Of a DNA stretch of 64,000 nt, positions 45,201 to 56,576 are shown piece by piece. The notes below the pieces were generated by a model. The model saw only the letters and a program-made list of their open reading frames with translations, made no database searches and was not told where the DNA came from. The stretch is from Mesotaenium endlicherianum. Lineage: Eukaryota > Streptophyta > Zygnematophyceae > Zygnematales > Mesotaeniaceae. The first letter of the stretch is position 1. Every line of letters starts with the position of its first letter. Both the position numbers and the translations under genes were made by a program. The stretch covers positions 280,730-344,729 of the forward strand of contig WELA01003517.1 of the NCBI GenBank assembly GCA_009602735.1. The letters run 5' to 3'.

Positions 45201-48200
45201 GGCGTCTGCATGCAATTTGGCTTGCCGGCTGGCCGGCTGGCCGGCCGGGTAGCTAGGCTCGCGGACAGCGGGTGCTTTATGATTGGCTCTGGCAATTGTC
45301 TTGGTGNTCCGGTTGGTTGCTTTATCTTGCCTACTGGTGAACATTGTCAATGCCCCCGCCTTCAGCAAAACAGCCTCCCTCCACGCCGACTTGCAGCCAC
45401 GGCTGCTGCTCACAGGCCCACCAATGGGGCGTGCTGCACGCAACCTCCGTTGGATGAGGTGAGGAGATGATGCTGCTGCAAGTGCTGCAGCTGCTGCTGG
45501 TGCTCCTTCTGCTGCTGCTGCTGCTGCTACTCAGGGTCTGGGGCCTACTGAACAGGGAGTTGTGTGTTGTACGCTTGTGTGTGTGTGCGTGTGTGTGTGC
45601 GTGTGCGGGTGTGTGTGTGCGTGTGTGTATGCGTGTGTGTGTGTGTGCGGGTGTGTGTGTGCGTGTTTGTCTATCTGTCGGACGATGTTGACGGTGAGGA
45701 ATCAGGTGGGGTACTCCATCCGGCTGGAGAGCAAGAGGAGCGAGCGCACGCGCCTGCTCTTCTGCACCACCGGCATCCTGCTGCGCCGCCTCCTCTCGGA
45801 TCCGGAGCTCCAGGGCCTGACACATGTCATCGTGGACGAGGTGCACGAGCGCAGCGTGGACGGCGACCTCCTGCTGCTCCTGCTCAGAGCCCTGCTCCAA
45901 CGCCAGCTTGCCAGGTGGCCCTCCCTCCCCTGCCGCCACCGTGTGGCCTCTGCAGCTCTCTCGCATGAGTGTCGTCACTTCAGCCCTCCACACCCCCTTC
46001 ACTCCACCTGTTGCATACAGTGTGCGTGCGTCTGACAGAGCCACTTCCAACCTTCGGGCTTAAGGGTTAGGGCTAGATCTAGGCTAACAGTTTGGATTTG
46101 GCTTAGGGTTTGGCAGTGCCAAGCTTTGAGAATGTGTTAAACAGGAAGGAGCAAGGCAGAGGGTACTGATCTGTTGACGTGCATGGAAGTGCTTCTCCAA
46201 GGCAATGGCAAGCCCAGGTCGGGTGAAGGTTGGAAAGAGGAGGGGGGCGGGGCGGGAGAGAGTGGGCTGCTGAAGTGCTGCGCTCACCATGCTGCCTTTT
46301 CCCGTTGCTGTTGCAATCTCGCTTTGGGGGTTGTGCAGGGGCGGCACGACATGCTTGCGAGTCATCCTGATGTCAGCCACGGTGGACGCTGACCTGTTTG
46401 CCGCCTACTTCAAGGGCGCCATCGGCCGCCCGCCAGGTGTCATCTCCATCCCAGGGTTCACGCACCCTGTGCGGGAGCTCTTCCTCGAGGACGCCCTGGA
46501 GATGACAGGTGTCCGCGTCGGACGGGGCTCCCGGTACGCCAAGAAGGGCCCCCGGAAGGGCCCCGAGAGCACGCCAGGTAGCGAGCAAGCGGGGCTCCAC
46601 GGCAGCACTCCCCAGAGCGCAAGCGTTGCTGAGGACTGGGAGGCAGCGGCTGCCGAAAGCGCGAAGGGCAACGGAAACGGGAGCAGAAACGGGAGCGGAA
46701 ACGGGGACGGGGATGGGAATGGGCCTGCAGAGGAGGAGTACAGCCAGCTGACGGTGCAGTCACTGGCGGCCGTTGATGAGGAGATGCTGCACTACGAGCT
46801 CATCGAGGCTGTGGTGTACCAGATCCTCCAGGACCGCCAGGACAAGGCCCCCGGGGAGAGGTACTTCCCCCTGGTGCCCCAGCTGGAGGGGGGGCGCACC
46901 ACTAGCGGGAGAGGGCAAGGGGGCGGCGGAGGAGGAGGGGGAGGCAATGGCAAGGGGAGGAGCGAGGGGCCAGCTGCCGGGGCCATCCTGGTGTTTCTGC
47001 CGGGCATGGCCGAGATTCGGCGCATGCAGAGCACCCTGCAGGGCAGCCGGAGGATCTCGGAGATGACGCCGCGGCGGGGCCTGTGGGTGCTGCCCCTGCA
47101 CGGCTCGCTGTCGGCGGAGGAGCAGCGGCGCGTGTTCAACCGGCCGCCAGCTGGCATCACCAAGGTGGTGCTGGCCACCAACATCGCGGAGACCAGCATC
47201 ACCATCGACGACGTCGTGTGGGTCCTTCTGCCCGTCCGCCCGTCCGTTTGTCTGCCTGGCTGTGGGGCACAGGACTCGTCAGCCTCCCCTCTCCCTTGCC
47301 ATCTCGCTTGCCGACTCTCCGTCTGGGGGCCTCTGCACCCCAGAAGTCATGTGCGGCCTGTGAAGCACCCTTCCTGCCCCCGTGCACTTGTTACAGACGA
47401 CAGGCGGCAAAATGTTGGCTGCGCAGCTGGGTGGGTGTTGTGTGTAGCTGCACCTTGCACATTTGCAAGGCGTGAAGAAGAGCGCCATGTGTCAGTGGAA
47501 GAGGGCAGGAGGCACCCAGAAAGGACGTGCCACTTGGGGTGCCGTGGCGTGCTGGCAAGAGACGTAGGCTTACTTGGCTTCCGCCCACCAGCTTTACGCC
47601 TCCTCTCTCGTCGTGTGCACCGCCTGCCGTCCGTCCTCGTCGCTCAACTCTTCCACGGAGTCCACTAAGAGTTGCACGCATGCGTGTGTGTGTGTGTGCA
47701 TGTGCGTGTGTGTGTGTCATGTGCAACAGGTACGTGGTGGACAGCGGGAGGCACAAGGAGATGCAGTACGAGCACAGCCGCGGCATGGCGTGCCTGCAGG
47801 ACTCGTGGGTGTCGCAGGCCAGCGCGCAGCAGAGGCGCGGGCGAGCCGGCCGCGTGCAGCCCGGGTGCTGCATCCGCCTCTTCTCGCGCCGCCAGTTCCG
47901 TACCATGCAGCCGCAGCAGACGCCCGAGATGCTCCGCGTGCCTCTCCAGAGCCTCTGCCTCCAGGTCTTCCCCCTCCCTAAATCCTGGCGTGACCTAGAA
48001 CCCTCCCCCTGTGCCTCCCGCCCGCCTGCCCGCTCGCCTCTTGCCTAGGTGCTGGAGTGAAGCCTCACCACAAAGAGTGGGTTTTAAAGTACGGGATGGG
48101 AGTGGGGAAGGGGGGAGTGTGTGTGCCCGCCCTTGCCTGCCGCCCTCCCACCACTCCTTCTGCTCGCGCTTGACCTCCCAGATGCGCTTTGGGTGGCGCA

Positions 48201-49775
48201 CTTGAGACTGTGTAGCAGGGCACGGTTTGTAGCTGCACAAGGGCAGCCTTGAGATCCTGATGCTGATGCTGATGTCGATGCTGATGCCGATGCTGATGCT
48301 GATGCTGCCGCTTCTGGCGCTCTCTGACATGAGAGTGTTCACACTTCAGGCTTGGGCAGTGCATGCACGGGTTTGAGTCCCGTATGGGATACAGTGCTCC
48401 CTCTCTTGCAGAGTGATATTTTGGAAGCAAATATTATGTGCTGGTCTGCTACGTTAGCTCCGCTGGGAGAGCAGGCGGTCCCCGTAGGCCTTTATTTGCT
48501 CAGCCTCAGCTGACAGCCTGCAAGTAATACTACTGCTATGGCTTGCCGTGCTCCCGCCAAGAGTTTCGGTTGTTGGGGAGCCCCCGGCCTCATGTCAGCA
48601 GCTGCGCTTGGACGTGCGCCTCCTCGTCCTGTGTGTCTCTGCATGTGCAGGTGAAGTCGATGCTGCCCGGCAGAGTGGAGGCCACGCTGGGGCAGGCGCT
48701 GACCCCCCCGTCGGAGCAGGCCATACGCGCCGCCGTCACCAGCCTGCAGATGCTCAGCGCCTTCGACGGGGCCCAGGAGCTCACGCCCCTGGGGTGCCAC
48801 CTGGCGCGCATGCCCGTGGACGCGCGCGTGGGCAAGATGCTGCTGTTTGCGTGCATGATGCGCTGCCTGGACCCCGTGCTCACCATCGCGGCGGCCGTGA
48901 GCGGCAAGGCCCCCTTTGTGGCCCCCATGGAGCGGCGCAGCGAGGCCAGCAGCGCGAAGCTGCGCCTGGCCGGCGCCACCAAGAGCGACCACATGGCGGT
49001 GGTGCACGCCTTCAACGGGTGGGCGCGCGCACGCGAGGGCGGGTGGCAGAGCGAGCGCGACTTCTGCGACGCCAACTTCGTGTCGCGCGAGGCCCTCGTG
49101 GCCCTGGAGGCGACCCGCATCGACCTTGCCGGCGTGCTCGTCGACCTCGGCTTCGCGCCCGCCGAGTACTACCAGAGCGTGTGGAGCGGCGGCAGCGCGC
49201 TCAGGAGCAGCGAGGCGCGCGCGCTGGGAGGGGGGCACGCGCTCGACGCAAACTCGGGCAGCATTCGCATCGTCAAGGCGGCCCTGTGCGCGGGATTCTA
49301 TCCCAACATCGTGCGCGTGCAGCACCCCGAGACGACGTACCAGCGCATGGAGCACGGCACGGTGGCGAAGGACGCGGCCGCGCACGAGCTGCGCTACTTC
49401 ACGCGGGCCGACGGGCGCGCCTTCCTGCACCCAGGCAGCGTCAACTTTGTGGTGGGGCAGTTCGAGAGCCCCTGGCTGGTGTATGGGGAGAAAGTGAAGA
49501 CGAGCAAGGTGTACATCCGCGAGAGCAGCATGGTGCCCGCGTACGGCCTGCTGCTGTTTGGGGGCGAGATCGGCGTGAAGCACGACCGGCAGGTCATCAC
49601 GGTCGACGGCTGGATGGAGTTTGAAGCGCCCGCGCGCATCGCCGTGCTCATCCGGGAGCTGAGGGCCAAGGTCGCGGAGCTGCTTGCCGAGAAGATCAAG
49701 AGCCCCGGCTTGGACATTGCGTCCAGCCCTGTGATGGCGGCTGTGGTGCGCCTGCTGACCACCGACGGCTACTGA
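39286..49775 (+). CDS. DHX57/DExH7-type RNA helicase (C2H2, dsRBD-like, UBA, RWD, DEAH)
   Basis: Exons in phase: 39286-39543, 39884-40047, 40526-41930, 42508-43476, [one missing], 45706-45914, 46339-47217, 47730-47964 and 48651-49775. The order is a C2H2 finger ([22 protein letters not shown], near 39295-39360), a dsRBD-like segment ([21 protein letters not shown] to [10 protein letters not shown]), a coiled coil and acidic linker. Two UBA-like segments follow (41323-41448; 41562-41690), then RWD (41812 to about 42710). The helicase core has motif [11 protein letters not shown] (43447-43476), II DEVH (about 45834), III SAT (46372-46380), [13 protein letters not shown] and [10 protein letters not shown] (about 47829). 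Ratchet and OB-fold domains end it. It would be an ATP-dependent RNA remodeller. The exon with motif Ia (TQPRR) is absent, and exon 1 is not identified. Confidence 0.85.
41331..41930 (+). other. UBA and RWD modules within the helicase exon
   Basis: [23 protein letters not shown] and the [15 protein letters not shown] end are a UBA domain, a ubiquitin-binding three-helix bundle typical of DHX57. A second helical repeat ([21 protein letters not shown]) looks like another [18 protein letters not shown] starts the RWD domain, which continues in the next exon as [18 protein letters not shown]. The order is the same as in plant and animal DHX57 relatives. Confidence 0.75.
43477..44847. other. Low-complexity stretch replacing a helicase exon
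   Basis: It follows the donor at 43477. A CCT/CCTC-rich pyrimidine tract occupies about 43912-44152. No segment encodes the expected motif Ia exon (VPQF to TQPRR). The sequence between the tract and the oxidase exon has no recognisable coding content. Confidence 0.6.
44848..45174 (+). pseudogene. Terminal exon of a peroxisomal polyamine oxidase
   Basis: After an acceptor (TTCCTGCAG, ending 44847) the frame reads [20 protein letters not shown], then [21 protein letters not shown] and [16 protein letters not shown]. These are the C-terminal FAD-binding motif of amine oxidases as found in plant PAO2-4. It ends PLQISRM-stop; SRM is a peroxisomal targeting signal (PTS1). The intact enzyme back-converts spermine and spermidine with H2O2 production. 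None of the upstream exons (Rossmann GxGxxG, substrate domain) occurs in this window. The exon sits between helicase exons on the same strand, just before the single N at 45307. It is either a nested or duplicated fragment, or an assembly error. Confidence 0.85.
45575..45672 (+). repeat. (TG)n tract upstream of a helicase 3' splice site
   Basis: A degenerate TG/TGCG run ends about 30 bases before the acceptor at 45704-45705. Comparable sense-strand TG tracts precede several other acceptors in this window. Confidence 0.85.
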
Positions 49776-50155
49776 CAGGTGTATTGCTGCTTGGTGGCGG
49801 CCTCTGTACATACTGTACGATGTATGTCATAGGAAGAAGCACTGGAAATATTTTTTCTTTGGAGAGGAAGATCCTGTAGTAGATTGACTTATCCCGCAGA
49901 TATTAGGTGCGCTTTCTGAAAAAATGGCGGGACTGGTGAACTTGCTGAAGGTTTGGAGCTTGAGCAATTGCACCTACTGTGAGATGCAAGTTCCTGTAAT
50001 GTGCACTGGTTGCAAAGATTGCCCCCAGCAAAACGTATTGTAAGCACATAGACACCATGGAGCAACTGAGCTTGCAGCAACCAGGCTGAGCAATTGAACA
50101 TTCAAGTATGAGGAAAGTAATAAGAATATGCACGTTTGCAATATATAGGAGAACG
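49776..50155. other. Convergent 3' intergenic region
   Basis: Only 380 bases separate the helicase stop (plus) and the methyltransferase stop (minus). The two genes are tail to tail, so both 3' UTRs and polyadenylation signals must lie here. I see no additional coding sequence. Confidence 0.7.
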
Positions 50156-53100
50156 TCACCTTCCCTTCGGAGCCCAAGACATTGGAGCATGTTTCTTATC
50201 TCCTACAGGGACTCCCAGAGTAGCACACAGCTTCAGAGCAGGCTGTCTGCGCTCACAGCTCTGACGCATCAGCTTCAGTCTCCGAGCAACAGCCACCTGG
50301 CGCCTCTTCACAGGCCTCTGAGGCGGCAGCTCATCCGCTAAATCTGTGCACGTGCTGATGGCCTCTCCAATGGAGCGCACCTGCTGCGACACAACATATC
50401 CGTTGAATCGTCGCATTGCGTCCAGCAAGGCGCCCTCCCAGGGCCTGGCCAGCATGGGCGCCACGCTCTTGCCGTCTGGGCCCATGCCGTGCCAGCTGTC
50501 CAGCAGGGACCACAAGCTCCGCGTCAGGTGCATTCTGCATAGACCCTCTGACCTGCTTGCACTGGCGCTGCCGCAGCTCTGGGAGGCCTCCTGAGCTGGC
50601 TCGGGGCTGGTTCCCCCAGCTGCCTCTGCCTTTCCTGCAGCCAGGTGGGCAGAAGGCGTGGTGCACTTGCAGTGGCAACCAAGGAACCCCGCCGCGACGA
50701 CGTAGCGCTCAGAGTTGCAGGCACGCGTGGTGCGCAGGCGCACCAGGCGGGCCTCTCGGTACGCGGAGCAGATGAGGTGCAACACGGTGGCCGAGGCGGC
50801 GGAGAAGCTGTCGAAGAGCTTCAGCACCATGCTGCCCCCCTCCGCCTGCTCAGCCCACACGCAGTATCGAACTTTGCCACCAGTGAGAAGCGGGGCACGG
50901 CAGGATCGTCCTGTTGCTGTTTTAAGGGAGAGGCCCAGCCCCAACCCCAGGTAGCTCTTGAGAAGTGTCCCCCGCCTTTGAATCAGTGGACGCCGCTCTC
51001 CTCAAGACAGTCACGGGTCAGATACACTTGATGCAAGTCTGTGCTACACTGATCCCCAGCCTAAGTTTCGGCAGTCGGGCAAAAAGGAATCCGAGCTGTG
51101 CACGGGCTCCCTCCAAATCCTCCCCTGCGGGACATCGCAGGCAGAAAGGCAGACTTGTTGTCGCACATGCCACGCGACCAAACCGCTTAGCAGTTCTGTG
51201 AGTAGATTCCATCAGAGAGACTGGTGAGAAACAGTAGGCACAGGCCGGCCAGCACACAACAGGAGCAGAACTGAGTTGCAGGCCCAGCCCAGCACAGCAT
51301 GGGAGACCTCTGGGAGCGGTTCCAAGCGGGTGTCATGAGGCTCCCCGGGCCAACTGGAAGTGCCTGGCCGGCTCTCTCTATTCCCCACAAGTAGAGCGAG
51401 GAGGTGCATCAAGCATCGTGGCCCTGCCTGAATCTCCAGAGCACACAGCAGCTGGCAGAAGACGAGCCTGGCGTGCAGCGCCTCCTGGGCTCCGAAGTCA
51501 GACGACACGTCAAACGCCCCGTCAGCGGTCACCAGCTGCACGCCCCTGCCACCTGTCGCGGCCCTCACGTGGTCCCGAAACGCCCGGATGTTGTCGGGCA
51601 CCATAAGATTGCCGCTGCCGTCGGCTCCAAAGTGCACGTGGCCCTCACACCCCCCCGCTCTACGCAAGCTCATGCTCTCCTCCTCACTCTGCCCGTCGAG
51701 CGAACACTCCCGCTCTAAGCCTCCGGTGCTGCATGAACGAGCTGGCGAGCTGGAGAGGTGCCATGTAGCGTCCGTGCCGGTAGCCTGAGAAGCTTCCCGG
51801 CGAGCTGCCAGACAGGCATTCAAAGCTCCCCCGCTCTTGAGTCGGCTCTCGGCCATCCCAGGAGGCCCCACGCTCCCAATCATGCCAAGGGCCCTCTCTG
51901 CTAGAGGAGGAGGCCTGTCGGGCTTGAGGGAGATGGCAAACCATCTGTCATTGCGCTGGCCCATCTCAGGCTCCTGCGAGTGCCTCGCATCGTGCACTGT
52001 ATCAGTCCCTGTTGATGCACCCGGTTCACACAGCCCCCCCAACTCCTCCTCCTCCTTCTCCTCCTCCTCCTCCTCCTCTTTGCCGCCCCCATGGCCCCTG
52101 CACAGCAACAGACCTTCTACGTCGCCGCTCCCAGAGGAATGGCCTTCCCCCCGCTCCCAGACCTTTCTTTTCCATCTTCGCAGACCAGCTTCCCCTGGTG
52201 CTGGGATTGCCTCTGTCCCAGAGCCATTCTCTTGTCGAGAAGAACCTGCTATAGCTGGAGCACCAGGGCTGCAGGAGGCGCCACCTGTCTGAAATCCAGG
52301 AGGAGCCGAAGTCCCCTCGTCCCTTGCAAGAAACACAGGAGCCTCCTCCCCCGCTGCAGGTTCTGCCTTGCCGCCCTGCCGCCCAATGAGCTGCGCTCGC
52401 CATGCTACAGTGGCCTCGACGAATCCGCCAGGTCCTTCGCACAAGTGTGCGGAATCGAAGGAGGGCGCGAACGAGGGGGGCGGCACTAGATGGAAGACGT
52501 GGATGAGCTCAGCCATTTTGAAGAAGGCCCGGCTGAGAGGCGCCACGGCAGCCACTGTGGGGACCAGCTCGTACAGGTTCGCCTCCTGCGCTGCCAGGGA
52601 CCACACATCAAGTCCCTATCCCCACCCCCACCCCCCCCAAAAAAATAATGAAGAAAAAGGGGGGAGAGAGAGAGAGCACCAGTCCCTTCAGTCTGCTTGC
52701 ATCTCTCGACCCCTCTTTCCTATCATGCTCGAAGCGAGCAGTCCCTCCCTCCCGCGCTTGCTTGCGGTGTGTATCCGCTCCTGCCATCTAGGAGAGGCCA
52801 ACAACCTGAGAGGGACAGAAGGAGTTCAATGAGGGCATCGCAGTGGCACTCAGGCATGTCTCCCAAGCATCAAGTAGTAGAAGGATGCCAATCTGAGGGT
52901 CACTCCCTTCATTCCTGATGTTTTGAGACTACGATCAATTGATAGGCTTCCCCAGACCCACCTTCGCCCTGTAACTAAAACTACCTTGTCTTGGCTGCTA
53001 TCCTCACTGAGCTTCTTCAGCCTAGAACTTTATGGTGTGAAGCTGATGCCTTAAGCAGGTTCTTCAGCTTTTCTCCGCATGTCAAGTGAAGAATGCAACT

Positions 53101-53434
53101 ATAGGTCGTTATAATCCAGAGTGATGAGGTTCATGCATGGGCACTCAGCATGCAAGAGTGTCTCCGACGAGCTTCTTTCTTTCAGCAAGGTGGCTGGATG
53201 ACCAACGACCGGCACCCATGCTTCCAGGTAGGGCAGAGGCAAGCGAGTAAAGATCTGGTGGCAAACCAGTTGGGTGCGGGCAGCCATGATGCCATACTTT
53301 GCCTCCAGGAGCTGCTGCTCACAGCTTTCTGGATCTAGCTCCACAGAGCTTCGCAAAGCCTCCTTGGACAGTCGCAGCTCGAGCACGGGAGGTGTAGGTA
53401 GCCGTGGCAGACTGACGATGCAGCAGTCTTCCAT
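50156..53434 (-). CDS. CMTR2-like cap-specific mRNA 2'-O-methyltransferase
   Basis: Proposed minus exons, all phase 0: 53434-53267, 52585-51428 and 50845-50156, about 671 residues. The FtsJ-type Rossmann fold shows FFKMAELI (candidate first catalytic Lys), the SAM site LCEGPGGFVEA (about 52435-52400), LVTADGAFDV (catalytic Asp) and QEALHARLVFCQLLCALEIQ, joined to GGSMVLKLFDSF (second Lys) and NSERYVVAAGF (Glu). This completes a K-D-K-E tetrad. The residue pattern around TADG and VLKLFD fits CMTR2/FTSJD1 better than CMTR1. The role is methylation of the second transcribed nucleotide (cap2). A low-complexity acidic insert of about 200 residues separates the SAM loop from the rest of the fold. 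The exon 2 donor appears to be GC (CAG|GCAGGG). The assignment of exon 1 is inference from phase and position. Confidence 0.78.
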
Positions 53435-54937
53435 CTCTGCTGTTATGGAGCAGGTATGACCGGATTGTATTTGGTGTGACGTTATTCAGCTGGCCAATTT
53501 GCACTTACAAGCTTGGTGAATTGTATAGTCTACAGCTTGGCGCACGTCCTGCTTCATAACCAGTAGTGAAAGAGGAGGGAGCACTCAAACAGGGCAGCAT
53601 TCCCTGGGCGCATGCCACTCAAAAACCGTATGCATTTATAGTGTACTTCCTGCTCATATCAGCCGGCCGAGCTCTGGTCTGCTATAGTACCAAACCACAT
53701 TGGAATCGCGACCACCATTCGTCTGTGCATGTGTTCTGCCCCATGAGTTCTGAGTTCTTCCTCCTAAAACTTGTGCTTGCACAATCGCCTTCAATAAGTG
53801 GAGTCAAATCTCAATAAGGAGTAAGAGTGCTCTCTAAAAAAATTACATAGGGTGCCTGCAAGGTTGTCCGAATTGTACTACATGCATGAACGGCACTAAT
53901 GGTGAGGGAGCCTGTTTGCAACTATATTTATGCACGTTGAACATTGTAAAATCAAGAGCCGTTTTAGAGCAGAAATACCTTTGGGCCATTTTGTGCATTT
54001 GGGGCAGTTCGTTTTTACAAAAGTCGTCCAATGGTGACGCCAAGTTGGAATCCTTCGCAAGACCGGACAACTTCACTCGACTCGTCGGTGCTGGTAAGGG
54101 GGCGGGTTGATATGTAAGGTGACGAAGTCAAATACGGTAATCTGTCAAACCACGCTATCGATGAAATGTGAAATGTACGTCAGCGATACGATGATAATTT
54201 TGTGAAGTGTGGTTAAGTTGGGTTAAGTGAAGTCATTAAAAACTTCGAAAATGATGCTGTCGTCTTTAGGTAAACTAATGTGTGGAAGAAACAACACGAG
54301 CCGTCTCGTTTCGGATGCTACAAGCTTCATATACACCGCGAGGTGATCGTGGGCCTGGTTCAGCATTTTACGTCTCAACTTTGAGCCCACCTAAGAAACC
54401 AAGCGGCGGGAAAGCATCTGAAGATCGGCGGCCCAGACGATAGGACTTGAGCAGGTGTTGAGCTGGCTAACTTGCGAACTGTCTTATCTCCACAAATAAG
54501 CCACACAAGAAGAGGCATTCCGCAGTAGCAGCTCTCTGATGAGTATCTAAAGATTGGTCCATGGCTCACTATCTTTAGGCCAAATGAGGCCAACACCTAT
54601 GACTCTAGACCTCTACATTATTTCTCGTTGAATAATACTATGCTGGTCTTAAATGAAGCTGGCTACTTCTAAAATGTACTACACCTATTGCAGCACATTA
54701 AAAAAAAATACCAGTAATCAAATAATATAGCTGTGGGAGCTCACAAAGAAGCATCTATGAGCTAATAAGATGTCCGGCTACATCCTACAAACCACTTCAA
54801 CTTAGCAAATTTGTAGGGTGAAGCAGGAGTCCTAAGCAATCTTAATGAAGCAATCTTGCTGCTCCAACTAACTCAGACCAGCAGTGCCTTGGGTCGCCTT
54901 CATTGACATTCTGGCAAGCTCTTGAACTTCCAGTATT
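53435..54937. other. Intergenic between two minus-strand genes; nothing recognised
   Basis: This 1.5-kb AT-rich stretch lies between the 3' end of the channel gene and the putative start of the CMTR2-like gene. Short frames have no conserved content. It should contain the CMTR2-like promoter and the channel's 3' UTR. Confidence 0.5.
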
Positions 54938-56108
54938 CTATCTTGGCTGAAGCCTGTGCTCGATTTTCGCTTTGCATGGCTCGGCTCCTTCATGTCCCTC
55001 AGGACAGTCTGGTGGAGCCAAATCGCACAACCGGTCAGACGAGAGACTCAGTTCTCGCTTCAGAGCATCCAAGTCTGCAGCTGCTTCCTCCCGCAATTTC
55101 CCCACTTCCTGCTGAAGAAATTGCTTCGACTCCTCTGCCGCCTCCACGAGGAACGTCAGCATTTCCTGCATGACATGCAAGAGCGTCGAGAAGTTAGTGA
55201 AGCAAACAAAGAGGTTCACAGGTTGGGCAGGCTCAAAATGTCTTGGACAGGCCACGCCAGCAGGCTTTTTTGCCTATGCCAACTCAATCATGCATCATCT
55301 CACATTGAAGTTACAAATGAGCTCTAATGGTTAGGAACCACCTGCTGAGCTTCACGTCCAACATCGTGGCGCTGAGTTACTCCCTGGAGTCTGAAGCTCC
55401 ATGGATGCTTCCTGCTACAAACTAGGTTGGCAAACAGGAACTTCCGGCCGAGCCTTCGAAGCTGGTACTGGTCTCAGGCGGCCATCGAATTTACTCCACA
55501 GTGCAGCATGGCAACTACCATGGGCTGACTACCTTAGGCTGAGACAGGAAGCCTTTGTGGATTCGCAGGTCACTGAGGACTCAGTGGTCTATTTCCTCTC
55601 ACCCCACTCAGTCGCAGCGAGTAACATATGAGCAGGACTGAGCAAGTCATTGGGGGGATATATACCTTGATCTGGTCCATGTCCCTTCTCCTGGCATGCA
55701 TGCGGGGGGGCGGCTGCACCAGCACCTTCTGTCCAAAGTTCTGCAGGAGCAGTTCCGCTGTCTCCTTAGGCAACACGTCTTTTCTGAATATCTTCTTTTG
55801 CCTTGAGCCCTGGCCAAACAAAGGTGCAGCATGTCAGCTGGATGCTTTCCTTCGGATGCTCTCTTATATCACCTCCTATCAAGAGCTTACTCGAGAATTT
55901 AGTGGCACCTCCTGCACAGCCTCTACTAGACGCTGTAAAAAGGTGCACGTTGATAACTCAACAGCTGGGCTGTGGCAACCGTCAAGTTTAAGATGGACCG
56001 TCAAATGGACAGCATCCACTGCTTCTCGTGTCAGCAGTGAGGACAACAAGCCAAACACCAAATGCCAATACCACGGAGAAGTTGGTCGGTAGAACCAGTG
56101 TATGCATT

Positions 56109-56161
<53 letters not shown>

Positions 56162-56522
56162 AGTAGCAATGCACTNTCCTTAGGCAACACGTCTTTTCTG
56201 AATATCTTCTTTTGCCTTGAGCCCTGGCCAAACAAAGGTGCAGCATGTCAGCTGGATGCTTTCCTTCGGATGCTCTCTTATATCACCTCCTATCAAGAGC
56301 TTACTCGAGAATTTAGTGGCACCTCCTGCACAGCCTCTACTAGACGCTGTAAAAAGGTGCACGTTGATAACTCAACAGCTGGGCTGTGGCAACCGTCAAG
56401 TTTAAGATGGACCGTCAAATGGACAGCATCCACTGCTTCTCGTGTCAGCAGTGAGGACAACAAGCCAAACACCAAATGCCAATACCACGGAGAAGTTGGT
56501 CGGTAGAACCAGTGTATGCATT

Positions 56523-56576
<54 letters not shown>

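Noticed and set aside
46050-46130. Telomere-like TTAGGG/TTTAGGG words
   Set aside because: Isolated, irregular copies in an intron; no tandem array.
48330-48400. tRNA-like T-arm (ACGGG-TTTGAGT-CCCGT)
   Set aside because: No A box or acceptor stem at the proper distance, and it lies in a helicase intron.
56102-56506. A second copy of channel-like sequence
   Set aside because: Exact 414-bp duplication across a single N; an assembly overlap and not an exon duplication.
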